Below, piece by piece: positions 1 through 6,252 of a stretch of 31,440 bases of DNA (its first letter is position 1; each line of letters starts with the position of its first letter). A program made the translations under genes and the position numbers. The stretch lies in IMG/VR virus record IMGVR_UViG_3300010413_000155, positions 1-31,440 of that record. One strand, 5' to 3'. The DNA comes from a virus. The notes beneath the pieces were generated by a model that worked only from the letters and a program-made list of their open reading frames with translations, searched no databases and was not told the DNA's origin.

Positions 1-46
1 AGCCATCGCCATCGCCATAGCCATCGCCAATATCTATCTTGCCCAT
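1..46 (-). CDS. Gly/Asp-rich protein, N-terminus only (cut by window edge)
   Basis: An ATG at 46 opens a frame that runs off the left edge. The visible residues are MGKIDIGDGYGDGDG, a Gly-Asp/Tyr repeat. It overlaps the end of the upstream DUF6948-like gene by 13 nt. Glycine-rich GDGYGDG-type proteins are, from memory, often found next to DUF6948 genes in phages. No function is proposed. Too little is present to judge length or fold. Confidence 0.5.
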   Translation of the reverse strand, partial: MGKIDIGDGYGDGDG

Positions 47-399
47 ATTGCAACCCCTTGTATTGATTCTCTTGCCAACTCAGTACAAGGTATGATTTCA
101 ATAGCTTCAGTCAACACTATTGAATCTACAGCACATGGGAATTTACAGTTTTCGGGCTTCTTTACCCCTTCCATAGCTAGTTGTGATAGACTTGCAGCCC
201 CATCCCAGTACCACAATCGCCTTGCCTCTATCATCTCAACCTCTTTGCCATCCCTACTCTTTACATATCCAGCAAATACCCCTGCCGAATATGTCCTCAC
301 GATGCTGTAAATCAATCCATCCCTCTCTGCAATCTCCCTGCTTTCCTTTGGCACATACACCACCCCATTAATGTTTACCTCACAACTTTTCTTTACCAT
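34..399 (-). CDS. DUF6948-like phage protein
   Basis: A 121-residue protein. The central part (about residues 31-111) has the features I associate with phage DUF6948: an IVRTYSAGVFAG start, then ARRLWYWDGAASLSQLA, a CKFP stretch and a closing TEAIEIIPCTELA segment. Function is unknown in the family. The first 30 residues are an extra lead not typical of the short family members, so an internal start near residue 31 is conceivable, but no methionine lies there. The next gene overlaps its end, so it is part of a leftward operon. The family call rests on remembered sequence patterns, not on a search. Confidence 0.7.
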   Translation of the reverse strand: MVKKSCEVNINGVVYVPKESREIAERDGLIYSIVRTYSAGVFAGYVKSRDGKEVEMIEARRLWYWDGAASLSQLAMEGVKKPENCKFPCAVDSIVLTEAIEIIPCTELARESIQGVAIWAR

Positions 400-409
400 G
401 TCACCTCCT

Positions 410-598
410 TTATATTTCTACTACTCTACCCTTCGGTAGATTAATAACCCTCACACCCTTGCACTCCAAGTCTGCCTCTACATGAGTATGCCCTATTACT
501 ATGGTAGCCTCACGGTCTATGGCGTCTTTGAGTGCGTTTCCCCATACTAAACCTATGAATCGGTTAAACTTGAAGTCTTTAGGTTTTGGTTTTTTCAT
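410..598 (-). CDS. Small protein resembling the C-terminal end of a calcineurin-like phosphoesterase
   Basis: A 62-residue product. The second half reads IVIGHTH, then VEADLECKGVRVINLP, which resembles the last metal-binding GHTH motif and following strand of calcineurin-like metallophosphoesterases. The N-terminal catalytic motifs (DxH, GDxxD, GNHE) are absent, so it cannot be an intact enzyme. It may be a decayed remnant or a small protein reusing this end. Its ATG overlaps the TGA of the upstream zinc-ribbon gene (ATGA), so it is probably still translated. Function unknown. Confidence 0.5.
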   Translation of the reverse strand: MKKPKPKDFKFNRFIGLVWGNALKDAIDREATIVIGHTHVEADLECKGVRVINLPKGRVVEI

Positions 599-744
599 TG
601 TTCCTCATCTTCTTCTATTGGTAGTTCAGGCTCTTGGCAATCATACCCACCACAATTAGGACAATAAGTATATGGTGATAATCCAGTTAAATCCTTCCAG
701 TAAATTCCTGTTCTACCACATCTTCCGCATACCATCGTACTCAT
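595..744 (-). CDS. 49-aa zinc-ribbon microprotein
   Basis: Minus-strand ATG at 744 to TGA at 595-597. The product begins MSTMVCGRCGRTGIYW and carries two knuckles, CGRC (from Cys6) and CPNC (from Cys28), followed by an acidic tail ending EEDEEQ. This is a classical small zinc ribbon expected to bind one Zn ion. It could bind DNA or RNA or contact the host transcription apparatus, but the sequence does not say which. The stop overlaps the next start (ATGA), indicating translational coupling. A second ATG lies three codons downstream and is an alternative start. Confidence 0.7.
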   Translation of the reverse strand: MSTMVCGRCGRTGIYWKDLTGLSPYTYCPNCGGYDCQEPELPIEEDEEQ

Positions 745-755
745 TTCACACCCCC

Positions 756-1199
756 TTATGTGTTTGATTTGTTAACCATTCTTTCCCCATACCTATTTTT
801 ATATGCTCTACCCACAAATAAGTGGTCGCCTTTATATAGTGAGCATACAGGATGTGGTTTATCATTAAATAATAACCATAACCTTAAACATTCGTCTGTA
901 CACCCCTTAAAGGGGTCTGTTATTGTAAACCAATCCCTATCTTGGTCAGATAATATGGCATGTAATTCTCGATATGATTCTAATTCATTAATAGTAGCAC
1001 GTAGTTTATTCAACCTGTGCTGTGCCCATTTAGGTAATTTATCCTCATTACATTCCACCACATCCCTTAGTATTGAGCATTGGGCTTGGTATATGGCGTA
1101 ATCATCACAAGTGTTTATATTCCCACATTCTAAGGAGTTCTTTAGTTGTCTAAAACCTTGACATTCATCACCACAGGGATTCTTTAGATTTTCTAGCAT
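756..1199 (-). CDS. Cysteine-rich hypothetical protein
   Basis: A 147-residue protein with no family I recognise. The N-terminal third has five well-spaced cysteines (CGDEC, LECGN, NTCDDY, AQCSI), one follows at VVECNE, and three more sit in the C-terminal half (GCTDEC, PVCSL), so metal binding is possible. The middle (RLNKLRATINELESYRELHAIL) is strongly helical. The start has a GGAG-type site upstream and overlaps the end of the methyltransferase gene by 7 nt, placing it in the same operon. No signal peptide or membrane segment is visible. Confidence 0.65.
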   Translation of the reverse strand: MLENLKNPCGDECQGFRQLKNSLECGNINTCDDYAIYQAQCSILRDVVECNEDKLPKWAQHRLNKLRATINELESYRELHAILSDQDRDWFTITDPFKGCTDECLRLWLLFNDKPHPVCSLYKGDHLFVGRAYKNRYGERMVNKSNT

Positions 1200-1672
1200 A
1201 GTTTATTTCTCCATTTCTCCCAACATTGAGTAACAATACCAGTGCCAGGATACAAGTCGTAAAACTCATCATCTGGTTTCATACCTAATAATTCAAATAA
1301 CCAATAACAGAACCCTTCTGGTTTTGCCCCAACCAGCCCCTTCTTCAAAGTAATCCCATGTATATAATGGTCTTTAATAGTTTCTTCCTCTCGAGCTCGA
1401 GGCCTATTGTTTTTGAATATAACTGGCTCCCATGTGTAAGCAGGATTCACATTGGGTTTGAATGAAGTAAATGGTTTAACCCAAGAAGCAACACGAACAC
1501 CATCAGGACATAGACTAAGGATATATTTTAACGAGGGCGAACTAGCAGACAAAGCCCAAGCATCATACTCGAGCTCGAGGTTTGTTATTAATTCTTGATG
1601 GTTCACCTCTTGCTTCTCAGGATAGTGTTTAGCACATCCTATATATGGTGGGTCAGCATAAGCTACTTTCAT
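1193..1672 (-). CDS. Small DPPY-type adenine-N6 DNA methyltransferase
   Basis: A 159-residue protein. The catalytic motif DPPY is at residues 7-10 and a SAM-binding motif I-like FYDLYPGTG at about 137-145. This order (DPPY first, motif I last) is that of the beta class of amino-methyltransferases. The DPPY motif points to N6-adenine methylation. It is much shorter than typical Dam or restriction-linked enzymes and leaves little room for a separate target-recognition domain. No restriction endonuclease lies beside it, so protection of phage DNA or regulation is more likely than a restriction-modification pair. A GAGGTGAGGG stretch precedes the ATG. Target site unknown. Confidence 0.75.
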   Translation of the reverse strand: MKVAYADPPYIGCAKHYPEKQEVNHQELITNLELEYDAWALSASSPSLKYILSLCPDGVRVASWVKPFTSFKPNVNPAYTWEPVIFKNNRPRAREEETIKDHYIHGITLKKGLVGAKPEGFCYWLFELLGMKPDDEFYDLYPGTGIVTQCWEKWRNKLC

Positions 1673-1682
1673 CCCTCACCTC

Positions 1683-2054
1683 CTAGTTTAGCCCCAAAGC
1701 AGGATAACTCCACTCAGGCTCAAGAAATTTCACTGGGATATTATGTTGCATAGCGTACTTGATTTCGCTGGTAGTTGATTCCCCAATATAGCCACCTATG
1801 TTAATAACAAAGACTTCATCTGATAAGTCTATTTTCCTTTTATGTACTTCATCAACAATCTCTTTTACATCCTCTTGGTCGCCAATATGTGAATTGTCAC
1901 CTTCTGGGAATGGGTAGTTTGGTGGCAAAGCACACCAACTAAGCACAACATTTCCTTGCTTTGTGAAATTCCATTGAACCACAAGCATATCAGCAGTAAA
2001 CCTTGTTGAACCACAAAGACATATTACCTTAGTGCCATTAATCATGTTATTCAC
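1683..2054 (-). CDS. Nucleoside 2-deoxyribosyltransferase-like (Rossmann) protein
   Basis: A 123-residue protein opening with a beta strand and loop KVICLCGSTRF, followed by a helix, and ending with DEVFVINIGGYIGESTTSEI and a helix-strand IPVKFLE. This layout (CGSTRF near the start, GGYIGESTxxEI near the end) is typical of small proteins annotated as nucleoside 2-deoxyribosyltransferase-like or DUF4406-like. The Glu in GEST is the likely nucleophile position. A role in nucleotide salvage or in handling nucleotide signals is inference. The start overlaps the upstream gene by 8 nt. Confidence 0.65.
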   Translation of the reverse strand: MNNMINGTKVICLCGSTRFTADMLVVQWNFTKQGNVVLSWCALPPNYPFPEGDNSHIGDQEDVKEIVDEVHKRKIDLSDEVFVINIGGYIGESTTSEIKYAMQHNIPVKFLEPEWSYPALGLN

Positions 2055-2385
2055 CTCCTAGTTTAGCCGAGTATTCATTGGCTATTAATTGTAATATTTG
2101 TTCTGCATCCTTTATACAGTAGCCGCTATTAACCCGATGTATAAGGCAAGCAGTAAATACTTCTCTGCTATCAAACTCACATCCTTCACATTTACGCTTT
2201 GCTAAATTAACTATTTTATCTTTGAAGTTTGGTAAATCCTCCACCACCTCCCTTATATCCTTATCACGTTGGGCTGTGGCTATTCTTTGCCCTACTCCTA
2301 TACTATCCCAAGCAAAGCCTTTTAATTCTTCAAGTGCCTTGTCATAAACAACTATTATCTCATCATCTGAAAGTATCTCAAACAT
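2047..2385 (-). CDS. Hypothetical protein with a CxxC motif
   Basis: A 112-residue acidic, mostly helical protein. It has one CEGC knuckle at about residues 69-72 and two further cysteines (TACLIH, GYCIKD) that could complete a metal site. No family recognised. It lies downstream of erf across an 80-bp gap holding an inverted repeat, and its end overlaps the deoxyribosyltransferase-like gene by 8 nt. A purine-rich GGGGGAG stretch precedes the ATG. Confidence 0.6.
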   Translation of the reverse strand: MFEILSDDEIIVVYDKALEELKGFAWDSIGVGQRIATAQRDKDIREVVEDLPNFKDKIVNLAKRKCEGCEFDSREVFTACLIHRVNSGYCIKDAEQILQLIANEYSAKLGGE

Positions 2386-2403
2386 TACTCCCCCTTATAT
2401 AGT

Positions 2404-2466
2404 GGCCGGAGGTTGCAACCTACCTTCGCCCCCACAGCGTTTTCTTGTGGTGAACAGCCTCCGGCC
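2404..2466 (-). other. Inverted repeat with internal hairpins between erf and the next gene
   Basis: GGCCGGAGG and its exact complement CCTCCGGCC (9 bp) enclose about 45 nt. Inside are a CCACA/TGTGG pair and the 12-nt palindrome AGGTTGCAACCT, so the minus-strand RNA could form a branched fold of about 63 nt. The outer arm begins at the last base of the erf stop codon. There is no downstream U-run, so it does not look like an intrinsic terminator. It may stabilise the upstream mRNA or limit translation of the next gene. Confidence 0.5.
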
Positions 2467-3176
2467 TACTTAGCTTCCTCTGACAGTGCTGAGATAACCT
2501 TGCTTGCCTGATCTTTGGTCAGGCTACTCATGGATGCAGGCACGTTATCAAGCCCAAGGATCCTTGCCACCTTCTCATGCCTTGCGTAGTCATCGTCAAT
2601 CTCCATCTTGCCTAGCATGGTCTGGATAGCCCTCATCTGTGCCTGTGTTATCGGGGCAGGTATGCCCTCCTGCATCGGCACTTGGCCTGTGGGCTTTGGT
2701 TCTTCATCAAGGAAGGGATTGTGTTCCTGTTGTGGTTGTGACCTCTCCTGCTTTAGTGGAGCTTTCTTTTGCGTGGCGCTGGCACTGTTGCCATCTTCCT
2801 CATCTTCGGTTGCTATGTTCAACAGTGCAGACAGCGAATATCTACGCGCATAAGTGATGGCACTCCCCATAGACTGAGGGTCAGTAGCCTTTGGCTTTAG
2901 TTTACAGGTAGATATAATCCATTGCCCTGACTTGTGGAGCAACCTGCTTTCAACTATCGCCTTCTCGTCATCAGGGATAATGACCTGCGTAACAGCCAAG
3001 TTGTTATCCTTTAATGCTACCTTAGTACCATCGTTGATTGCTGCCAGATCAGCGTACTTCGACTTGAAGAATGGATTGACACACTTCCTTTCTATTGTCT
3101 TGAAGCTGCCCTGTGCTGTTGATAATGCCCCTGCTATTTCCCCAATCTCTTCTGACATATATTCGTTGTATTCCAT
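2466..3176 (-). CDS. erf: ERF-family single-strand DNA annealing protein
   Basis: A 236-residue protein that fits the ERF superfamily, whose members anneal complementary single strands during phage recombination and genome circularisation. The core (about residues 10-130) shows GALSTAQGSFKTIER, NPFFKSKYADLAAI, a strand pair around LAVTQVI, and the hallmark GSAITYARRYSLSALLNIATEDEEDGN. The remainder is a Pro/Gln-rich linker (about 131-165) and a helical C-terminal region (about 170-236) that in related proteins can mediate protein or ssDNA contacts. The ATG follows a GGGGTAATT stretch. No SSB or exonuclease is visible nearby. Confidence 0.92.
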   Translation of the reverse strand: MEYNEYMSEEIGEIAGALSTAQGSFKTIERKCVNPFFKSKYADLAAINDGTKVALKDNNLAVTQVIIPDDEKAIVESRLLHKSGQWIISTCKLKPKATDPQSMGSAITYARRYSLSALLNIATEDEEDGNSASATQKKAPLKQERSQPQQEHNPFLDEEPKPTGQVPMQEGIPAPITQAQMRAIQTMLGKMEIDDDYARHEKVARILGLDNVPASMSSLTKDQASKVISALSEEAK

Positions 3177-3178
3177 AA

Positions 3179-3373
3179 TTACCCCCTAAACTTCTGAATA
3201 TAATTCTCTGCCAGCCATTGTTGGATTCTTTTTATCGAATCTTCCTCACTATGTATTGGTGAGTTAGGGTCATACCACTTACGATAGTTATAGATTATTT
3301 CAGCCAATCCTCTCAGCGTCATCACAAACTGCTTGGCTGAAGCATCCCCCAACGTGCCGTATGCCTTAGGCAT
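3179..3373 (-). CDS. Small hypothetical protein upstream of erf
   Basis: A 64-residue, mainly helical protein (MPKAYGTLGDASAKQFV...). It contains several aromatic and basic residues (IIYNYRKWYDP) and no cysteines. No family recognised. The start overlaps the upstream gene by 8 nt and the erf start lies 2 nt past its stop, so it is translated with the erf operon. It could be an ERF partner by position only. Confidence 0.55.
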   Translation of the reverse strand: MPKAYGTLGDASAKQFVMTLRGLAEIIYNYRKWYDPNSPIHSEEDSIKRIQQWLAENYIQKFRG

Positions 3374-3521
3374 CTTCTTCCTCCCTCATGTCACATTCCA
3401 AGTCCTGCTCCAAGAAGCACAGCCCACCATCCATCTTGCAGTAGTAAAGGAACTCGTCACCATGCCCCTTGCTTACCTGGTGGATACATCTCCTGCCATC
3501 ATTTATGCTTAAAGTGCTCAT
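3366..3521 (-). CDS. 51-aa cysteine-containing hypothetical protein
   Basis: I chose the ATG at 3521 rather than an upstream one at 3566. It has a nearby AGAGGA site, and the longer form would add 15 residues lying wholly inside the preceding gene. The product (MSTLSINDGRRCIHQVSKGH...) has four cysteines (RRCIH, YYCKM, GLCFL, LECDM), a spacing compatible with a small metal-binding fold, and an acidic tail. No family recognised. It overlaps the preceding gene by 23 nt and the following one by 8 nt. Confidence 0.5.
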   Translation of the reverse strand: MSTLSINDGRRCIHQVSKGHGDEFLYYCKMDGGLCFLEQDLECDMREEEDA

Positions 3522-3690
3522 CCCATTCCTCTTTGGTAACAGTCTTGCCATTGATCGAATACACATTTTCAGGATAACCCTGCATTGCCCTGCGCATCAT
3601 GGCTTGGTCATAAGGAGAACCCATCTCACAAGCCCCATGCTTGTCTCCATAGGCTGTCTCTTCTCCACAGTATTTACATATCCCCATCAT
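3499..3690 (-). CDS. 63-aa protein with one CxxC knuckle
   Basis: Begins MMGICKYCGEETAYGDKHGACEMG. The CKYC knuckle plus a later Cys and His residues could form a small treble-clef or half zinc ribbon. The rest is helical and polar. A strong AGGAGGTCGAGTA site precedes the ATG at 3690, and the second Met is an alternative. It follows the leaderless zinc-ribbon gene by about 20 nt and is presumably transcribed from the same promoter. Function unknown. Confidence 0.6.
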   Translation of the reverse strand: MMGICKYCGEETAYGDKHGACEMGSPYDQAMMRRAMQGYPENVYSINGKTVTKEEWDEHFKHK

Positions 3691-3711
3691 TACTCGACCT
3701 CCTGCCTATCA

Positions 3712-3855
3712 TCAATTTCCCTTTGGTACATCCCAATAAGCAGACTTGCATCTCGGGCAGATCCGTACATCTTTTGGTATCTTGCGCGGTTGCCACTCAT
3801 GATTGCAACGCTGGCATGTTAATTTGTAGACGCTGATTCTTTGGATGGTTTTCAT
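3712..3855 (-). CDS. 47-aa zinc-ribbon microprotein, first gene of the left operon
   Basis: ATG at 3855 to TGA at 3712-3714. The protein has two knuckles, CQRC (Cys14-Cys17) and CPRC (Cys33-Cys36), with NHEWQPR after the first and KSAYWDVP after the second, a pattern I recall from many phage zinc-ribbon proteins. No Shine-Dalgarno sequence precedes the ATG. The -10 box of the upstream promoter lies only 7 nt away, so the mRNA is probably leaderless. A nearer upstream ATG in another frame stops after two codons. A small nucleic-acid-binding role is likely but unproven. Confidence 0.75.
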   Translation of the reverse strand: MKTIQRISVYKLTCQRCNHEWQPRKIPKDVRICPRCKSAYWDVPKGN

Positions 3856-3862
3856 GCCATGA

Positions 3863-3891
3863 AGTATACTCTATAGGTATACCTCTGTCAA
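3863..3891 (-). promoter_or_regulatory. Consensus promoter TTGACA-17-TATACT for the left operon
   Basis: On the minus strand TTGACA (3886-3891) is followed by exactly 17 bp and TATACT (3863-3868). A perfect -35, optimal spacing and a 5/6 -10 box make a strong sigma-70-type promoter. The expected start of transcription, about 7 nt after the -10 box, falls on or within a base or two of the ATG at 3855. Confidence 0.85.
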
Positions 3892-3932
3892 TCATCCTAA
3901 AGAAGTAGCGGTGATTAGTCCAAAAGGAGTAG

Positions 3933-4128
3933 TTAGGTTGAGTGGTTTTTCTCGGTTGTCAGTTTAGCTATGGTTTTCCCCAGCTTTCTGTTTTCATCCC
4001 ATAGCCTACTACATTCCTCATGTAGTTTAACATGGTCTAGTAGTAGCTCGCCATGCTTCTGTGCTTTGTCTTTTAACCTATTGAGTTTTCTTGTTTTGAT
4101 AAGGGTAAATATGGCACATGACGCCCAC
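3933..4128 (-). other. Open frame without a normal start codon, coiled-coil-like
   Basis: Downstream of the holin-like gene an open minus-strand frame of about 64 codons ends at TAA 3933-3935. It would encode a short hydrophobic start (CAIFTLIKTRK) and a helical, heptad-like stretch (LLLDHVKLHEECSRLWDENRKLGKTIAKLTT). It has no ATG, GTG or TTG in frame. An ATG at about 4120 lies in another frame and stops after 13 codons. It may need a frameshift, a rare start (ATA/ATC), or be a damaged gene. The rest of the 3856-4131 gap holds only the left-operon promoter. Confidence 0.35.
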
Positions 4129-4131
4129 CCC

Positions 4132-4470
4132 CTATACCTTCATTAATATATACTGCACTAAAAATAATATGATGGCTAACGCACCACCACCAGAGGTAAG
4201 GCGTATGGTCCATTCCTTTTTCAAACTCTTGCCATTACCATTAGCATATATAAGATTGACTTTGGTCTTAATCTCCCCGACATCGGCACGAACAGCCTTA
4301 AATTCCTCGTGCCCCTTCTCAAGTTCCTTAGTTACATGTGCCTTGCAACTCTCATGCTGTCTATTAATCCTGTCTACCGTGTCCTCAAAATACTTTTCGA
4401 GAGCCTTGTGCCTGTCCTCGTGTGCTATCCTCTGTGCTTTAAGAACTTCTATCTGTGCTTCCTGCGTCAT
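4132..4470 (-). CDS. Coiled-coil protein with C-terminal TM segment (holin/XhlA-like)
   Basis: A 112-residue protein. Residues 1-75 are charged and helical (EDRHKALEKYFEDTVDRINRQ and onwards), consistent with a coiled coil. Residues about 94-111 (GGALAIILFLVQYILMKV) form one membrane-spanning helix. A soluble helical N-terminus with a single C-terminal TM resembles XhlA-type holin partners and similar phage lysis or membrane-anchored proteins. No endolysin is visible beside it, so the lysis role rests on architecture alone. A strong AAAGGAGAAATG site precedes the start. Confidence 0.6.
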   Translation of the reverse strand: MTQEAQIEVLKAQRIAHEDRHKALEKYFEDTVDRINRQHESCKAHVTKELEKGHEEFKAVRADVGEIKTKVNLIYANGNGKSLKKEWTIRLTSGGGALAIILFLVQYILMKV

Positions 4471-4509
4471 TCATCATTTCTCCTTTCGGACTATTTGTGG
4501 CGCTTATCT

Positions 4510-4704
4510 CTAAGCCAGCATTGCTTCCTTCCTTAGATATTCAATGGTCTTTTGCCCCGAACCATGCGTAGTATCATGCCTGACACATATAGGGTAAGGG
4601 CATTGGATACACTTGCCCTCCCAATACTTGCAACCTTCGTCACCTATGATACGAAGCCCAGGATAGACCTCTATCCGATGCTCCCATATATGCTTGTTAG
4701 CCAT
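4510..4704 (-). CDS. 64-aa Cys/His-containing hypothetical protein
   Basis: I take the ATG at 4704. A TTG two codons upstream at 4710 is possible. The product has CKYWEGKCIQCPYPICV followed by RHDTTH, giving four cysteines within 17 residues plus His, so metal binding is likely. It overlaps the end of the 53-aa zinc-ribbon gene by 8 nt and precedes the holin-like gene. No family recognised. Confidence 0.6.
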   Translation of the reverse strand: MANKHIWEHRIEVYPGLRIIGDEGCKYWEGKCIQCPYPICVRHDTTHGSGQKTIEYLRKEAMLA

Positions 4705-4858
4705 TACCAAACTCTACCGGGACTGTGCGATAGCTTTGCTTACAGTCCAGACAATCCCTCTTGTACCATCCATAGACACCCTTAGTATTGAACGAGCCAC
4801 AGTGAGGGCATCTGCCACCGATCAGCCATCCTCTTATCCAGTTTATTAAGCGCTTCAT
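4697..4858 (-). CDS. 53-aa zinc-ribbon microprotein
   Basis: ATG at 4858, overlapping the TAA of the glycosyltransferase gene (TAATG), with GGAGGTATA directly upstream; stop at 4697-4699. It begins with a short hydrophobic/basic helix (MKRLINWIRGWLIGG) and then a zinc ribbon with knuckles CPHC (from Cys17) and CLDC (from Cys36). The ribbon resembles those of transposase/InsA-like or transcription-related proteins. The N-terminal helix might contact membrane. Function unknown. Confidence 0.7.
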   Translation of the reverse strand: MKRLINWIRGWLIGGRCPHCGSFNTKGVYGWYKRDCLDCKQSYRTVPVEFGNG

Positions 4859-5949
4859 TATACCTCCTTCATCTTTTTAGCAGAGTATTGCATATTCTTT
4901 TCTACCCTGTCTATCTCCGATGCAGGTAGTTTGCCGGACATTAATAACTCATCGCAATGGTAGTAGGATTCTTTATACTTGCCAGTCCAGTAGCAACATA
5001 CTGAGAGACTATCGGCTATTCTCCAATCATATATAGACCTGTCAACAAAGAGCCTTTCTTCAGGGAATGGTATACCTATCGCCATCATACCGAAAATATA
5101 TCCGAGATGGTATTCCTTCCTGTGCCTGTACCACTCCATGACCTGATACAAAGGCTCTGCCCGGGTCGGCCTGTACTGGTAAGCTTTGAGCAATTCATCA
5201 ACAGGTGATTCACCTAAGTTCTTCTTGGCTAATGCACCATAGTACATCGCCTGGTAAATTTCCTCATCCCATCCCCCCATCTCTACGCGCTTCTGATAAT
5301 ACTTGTAGGCCAGTTCCGGCACTCCAGCATCCCTGTATGACTGTGCAAGGTAGAATACATTGCGCTTATTATCTGGTTCCTTCTCAATCTCTGCCTCGAT
5401 ATTAACTGCATCCCTGAGAAACTTCTGCTTCTGTGATACCCCTTGCGACCTTGCCCCAGTGCCAGTAGTGAACGTCATCCATGCGCCTTCTAATATCTCT
5501 AACTTCCCATTGCCAGCCACATGGCTATGCACCTTCTCTTTCCAGTGCCACTCTGCCTTCTTGCCAAGAAGCATCGGGAGGTAGTATTCTGTATTCCCCA
5601 CCTTCATTTTCAATGAATACCCGTCAGCCGTAAGGTTTTCAAATGCCCCATTCGTGTGGTGCAGAGTGCCGTCAGCATCCATGATGAGCGCATAATCCCA
5701 GCGCCCATCTTCGTAGAATTTCTGTAGTGCCATCTCCCTGTTGTCTCTGGCACTTATCCACTCAGTATGAAATACCTCTCCTTCGATTCCATAACCATCC
5801 ATGATCCGCTTGATTGTTTCAGGAGTACCATCGGTAGAACCATTATCGTTAATGATGTAGTAATTAACCACGTCTTTCACGCTTTTGAGGCACGCTGACA
5901 TATTGTGTGCCTCATCCCTTACTATCATATTAAGGCATATCTTTGGCAT
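4858..5949 (-). CDS. Family-2 (GT-A) glycosyltransferase with C-terminal TPR-like region
   Basis: A 363-residue protein. Residues 1-95 form a GT2 fold: LNMIVRDEAHNM at the start, INDNGSTDGT in the nucleotide-sugar pocket (about 34-43), and the metal-binding DAD of MDADG (about 91-95). Residues about 190-350 are helix-turn-helix pairs (FYLAQSYRDAG, AYKYYQKRVEMGG, PLYQVMEWYRHR), typical of TPR-like repeats. The GT2-plus-TPR layout is known from bacterial, phage and giant-virus enzymes that glycosylate proteins or small acceptors. It lies beside the fibre genes with a second glycosyltransferase, so a virion or host surface acceptor is plausible. The RBS is weak (GGAGCG). Confidence 0.88.
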   Translation of the reverse strand: MPKICLNMIVRDEAHNMSACLKSVKDVVNYYIINDNGSTDGTPETIKRIMDGYGIEGEVFHTEWISARDNREMALQKFYEDGRWDYALIMDADGTLHHTNGAFENLTADGYSLKMKVGNTEYYLPMLLGKKAEWHWKEKVHSHVAGNGKLEILEGAWMTFTTGTGARSQGVSQKQKFLRDAVNIEAEIEKEPDNKRNVFYLAQSYRDAGVPELAYKYYQKRVEMGGWDEEIYQAMYYGALAKKNLGESPVDELLKAYQYRPTRAEPLYQVMEWYRHRKEYHLGYIFGMMAIGIPFPEERLFVDRSIYDWRIADSLSVCCYWTGKYKESYYHCDELLMSGKLPASEIDRVEKNMQYSAKKMKEV

Positions 5950-6044
5950 AATTACGCTCCATCTATTTCATCTGGTGTAACGCCATCAAAAATATCCTCC
6001 TACATCCTATTCATCCCCTGCTGTAGGGCTTTACTAGTTATTTA
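5950..6044 (-). other. Short gap with a possible remnant of a duplicated small gene
   Basis: No full gene fits here. One minus-strand frame reads MNRM, a stop, then EDIFDGVTPDEIDGA and a stop. The last part resembles the end of the gene just upstream (WYGITPEKEDELWGN), so this may be a decayed tandem copy. The sequence also supplies the weak ribosome site of the glycosyltransferase gene. Confidence 0.25.
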
Positions 6045-6251
6045 TTAATTTCCCCATAATTCATCTTCTTTTTCAGGAGTAATACCATACCAGTTCATAC
6101 GCACATCAAATTCCACTGACCCACTTGTGAGGGGAAACTGGAATTTAATACTATCTGGTTTAATAAAGCTAATCCCAGTAGCCTCCGCATCTCTAAATGC
6201 CTTCATAACATCAATCATTGTCGTTGTTATTACCTTTAAATCAAGAGACAT
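6045..6251 (-). CDS. 68-aa hypothetical protein between two glycosyltransferases
   Basis: A small protein (MSLDLKVITTTMIDVMKAF...) with an N-terminal helix and a beta-rich second half (IKFQFPLTSGSVEFDVRMNWYG). No family recognised. A strong AAGGAGG site lies inside the end of the upstream gene, whose stop is separated by 1 nt. Position suggests co-expression with both glycosyltransferases. Confidence 0.6.
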   Translation of the reverse strand: MSLDLKVITTTMIDVMKAFRDAEATGISFIKPDSIKFQFPLTSGSVEFDVRMNWYGITPEKEDELWGN

Positions 6252-6252
6252 T

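Noticed and set aside
2404-2466. tRNA gene
   Set aside because: Length and outer stem fit loosely, but there is no T-loop, anticodon arm of the right form or CCA-side discriminator pattern.
2404-2466. Intrinsic terminator after erf
   Set aside because: No U-run follows the GC stem on either strand.
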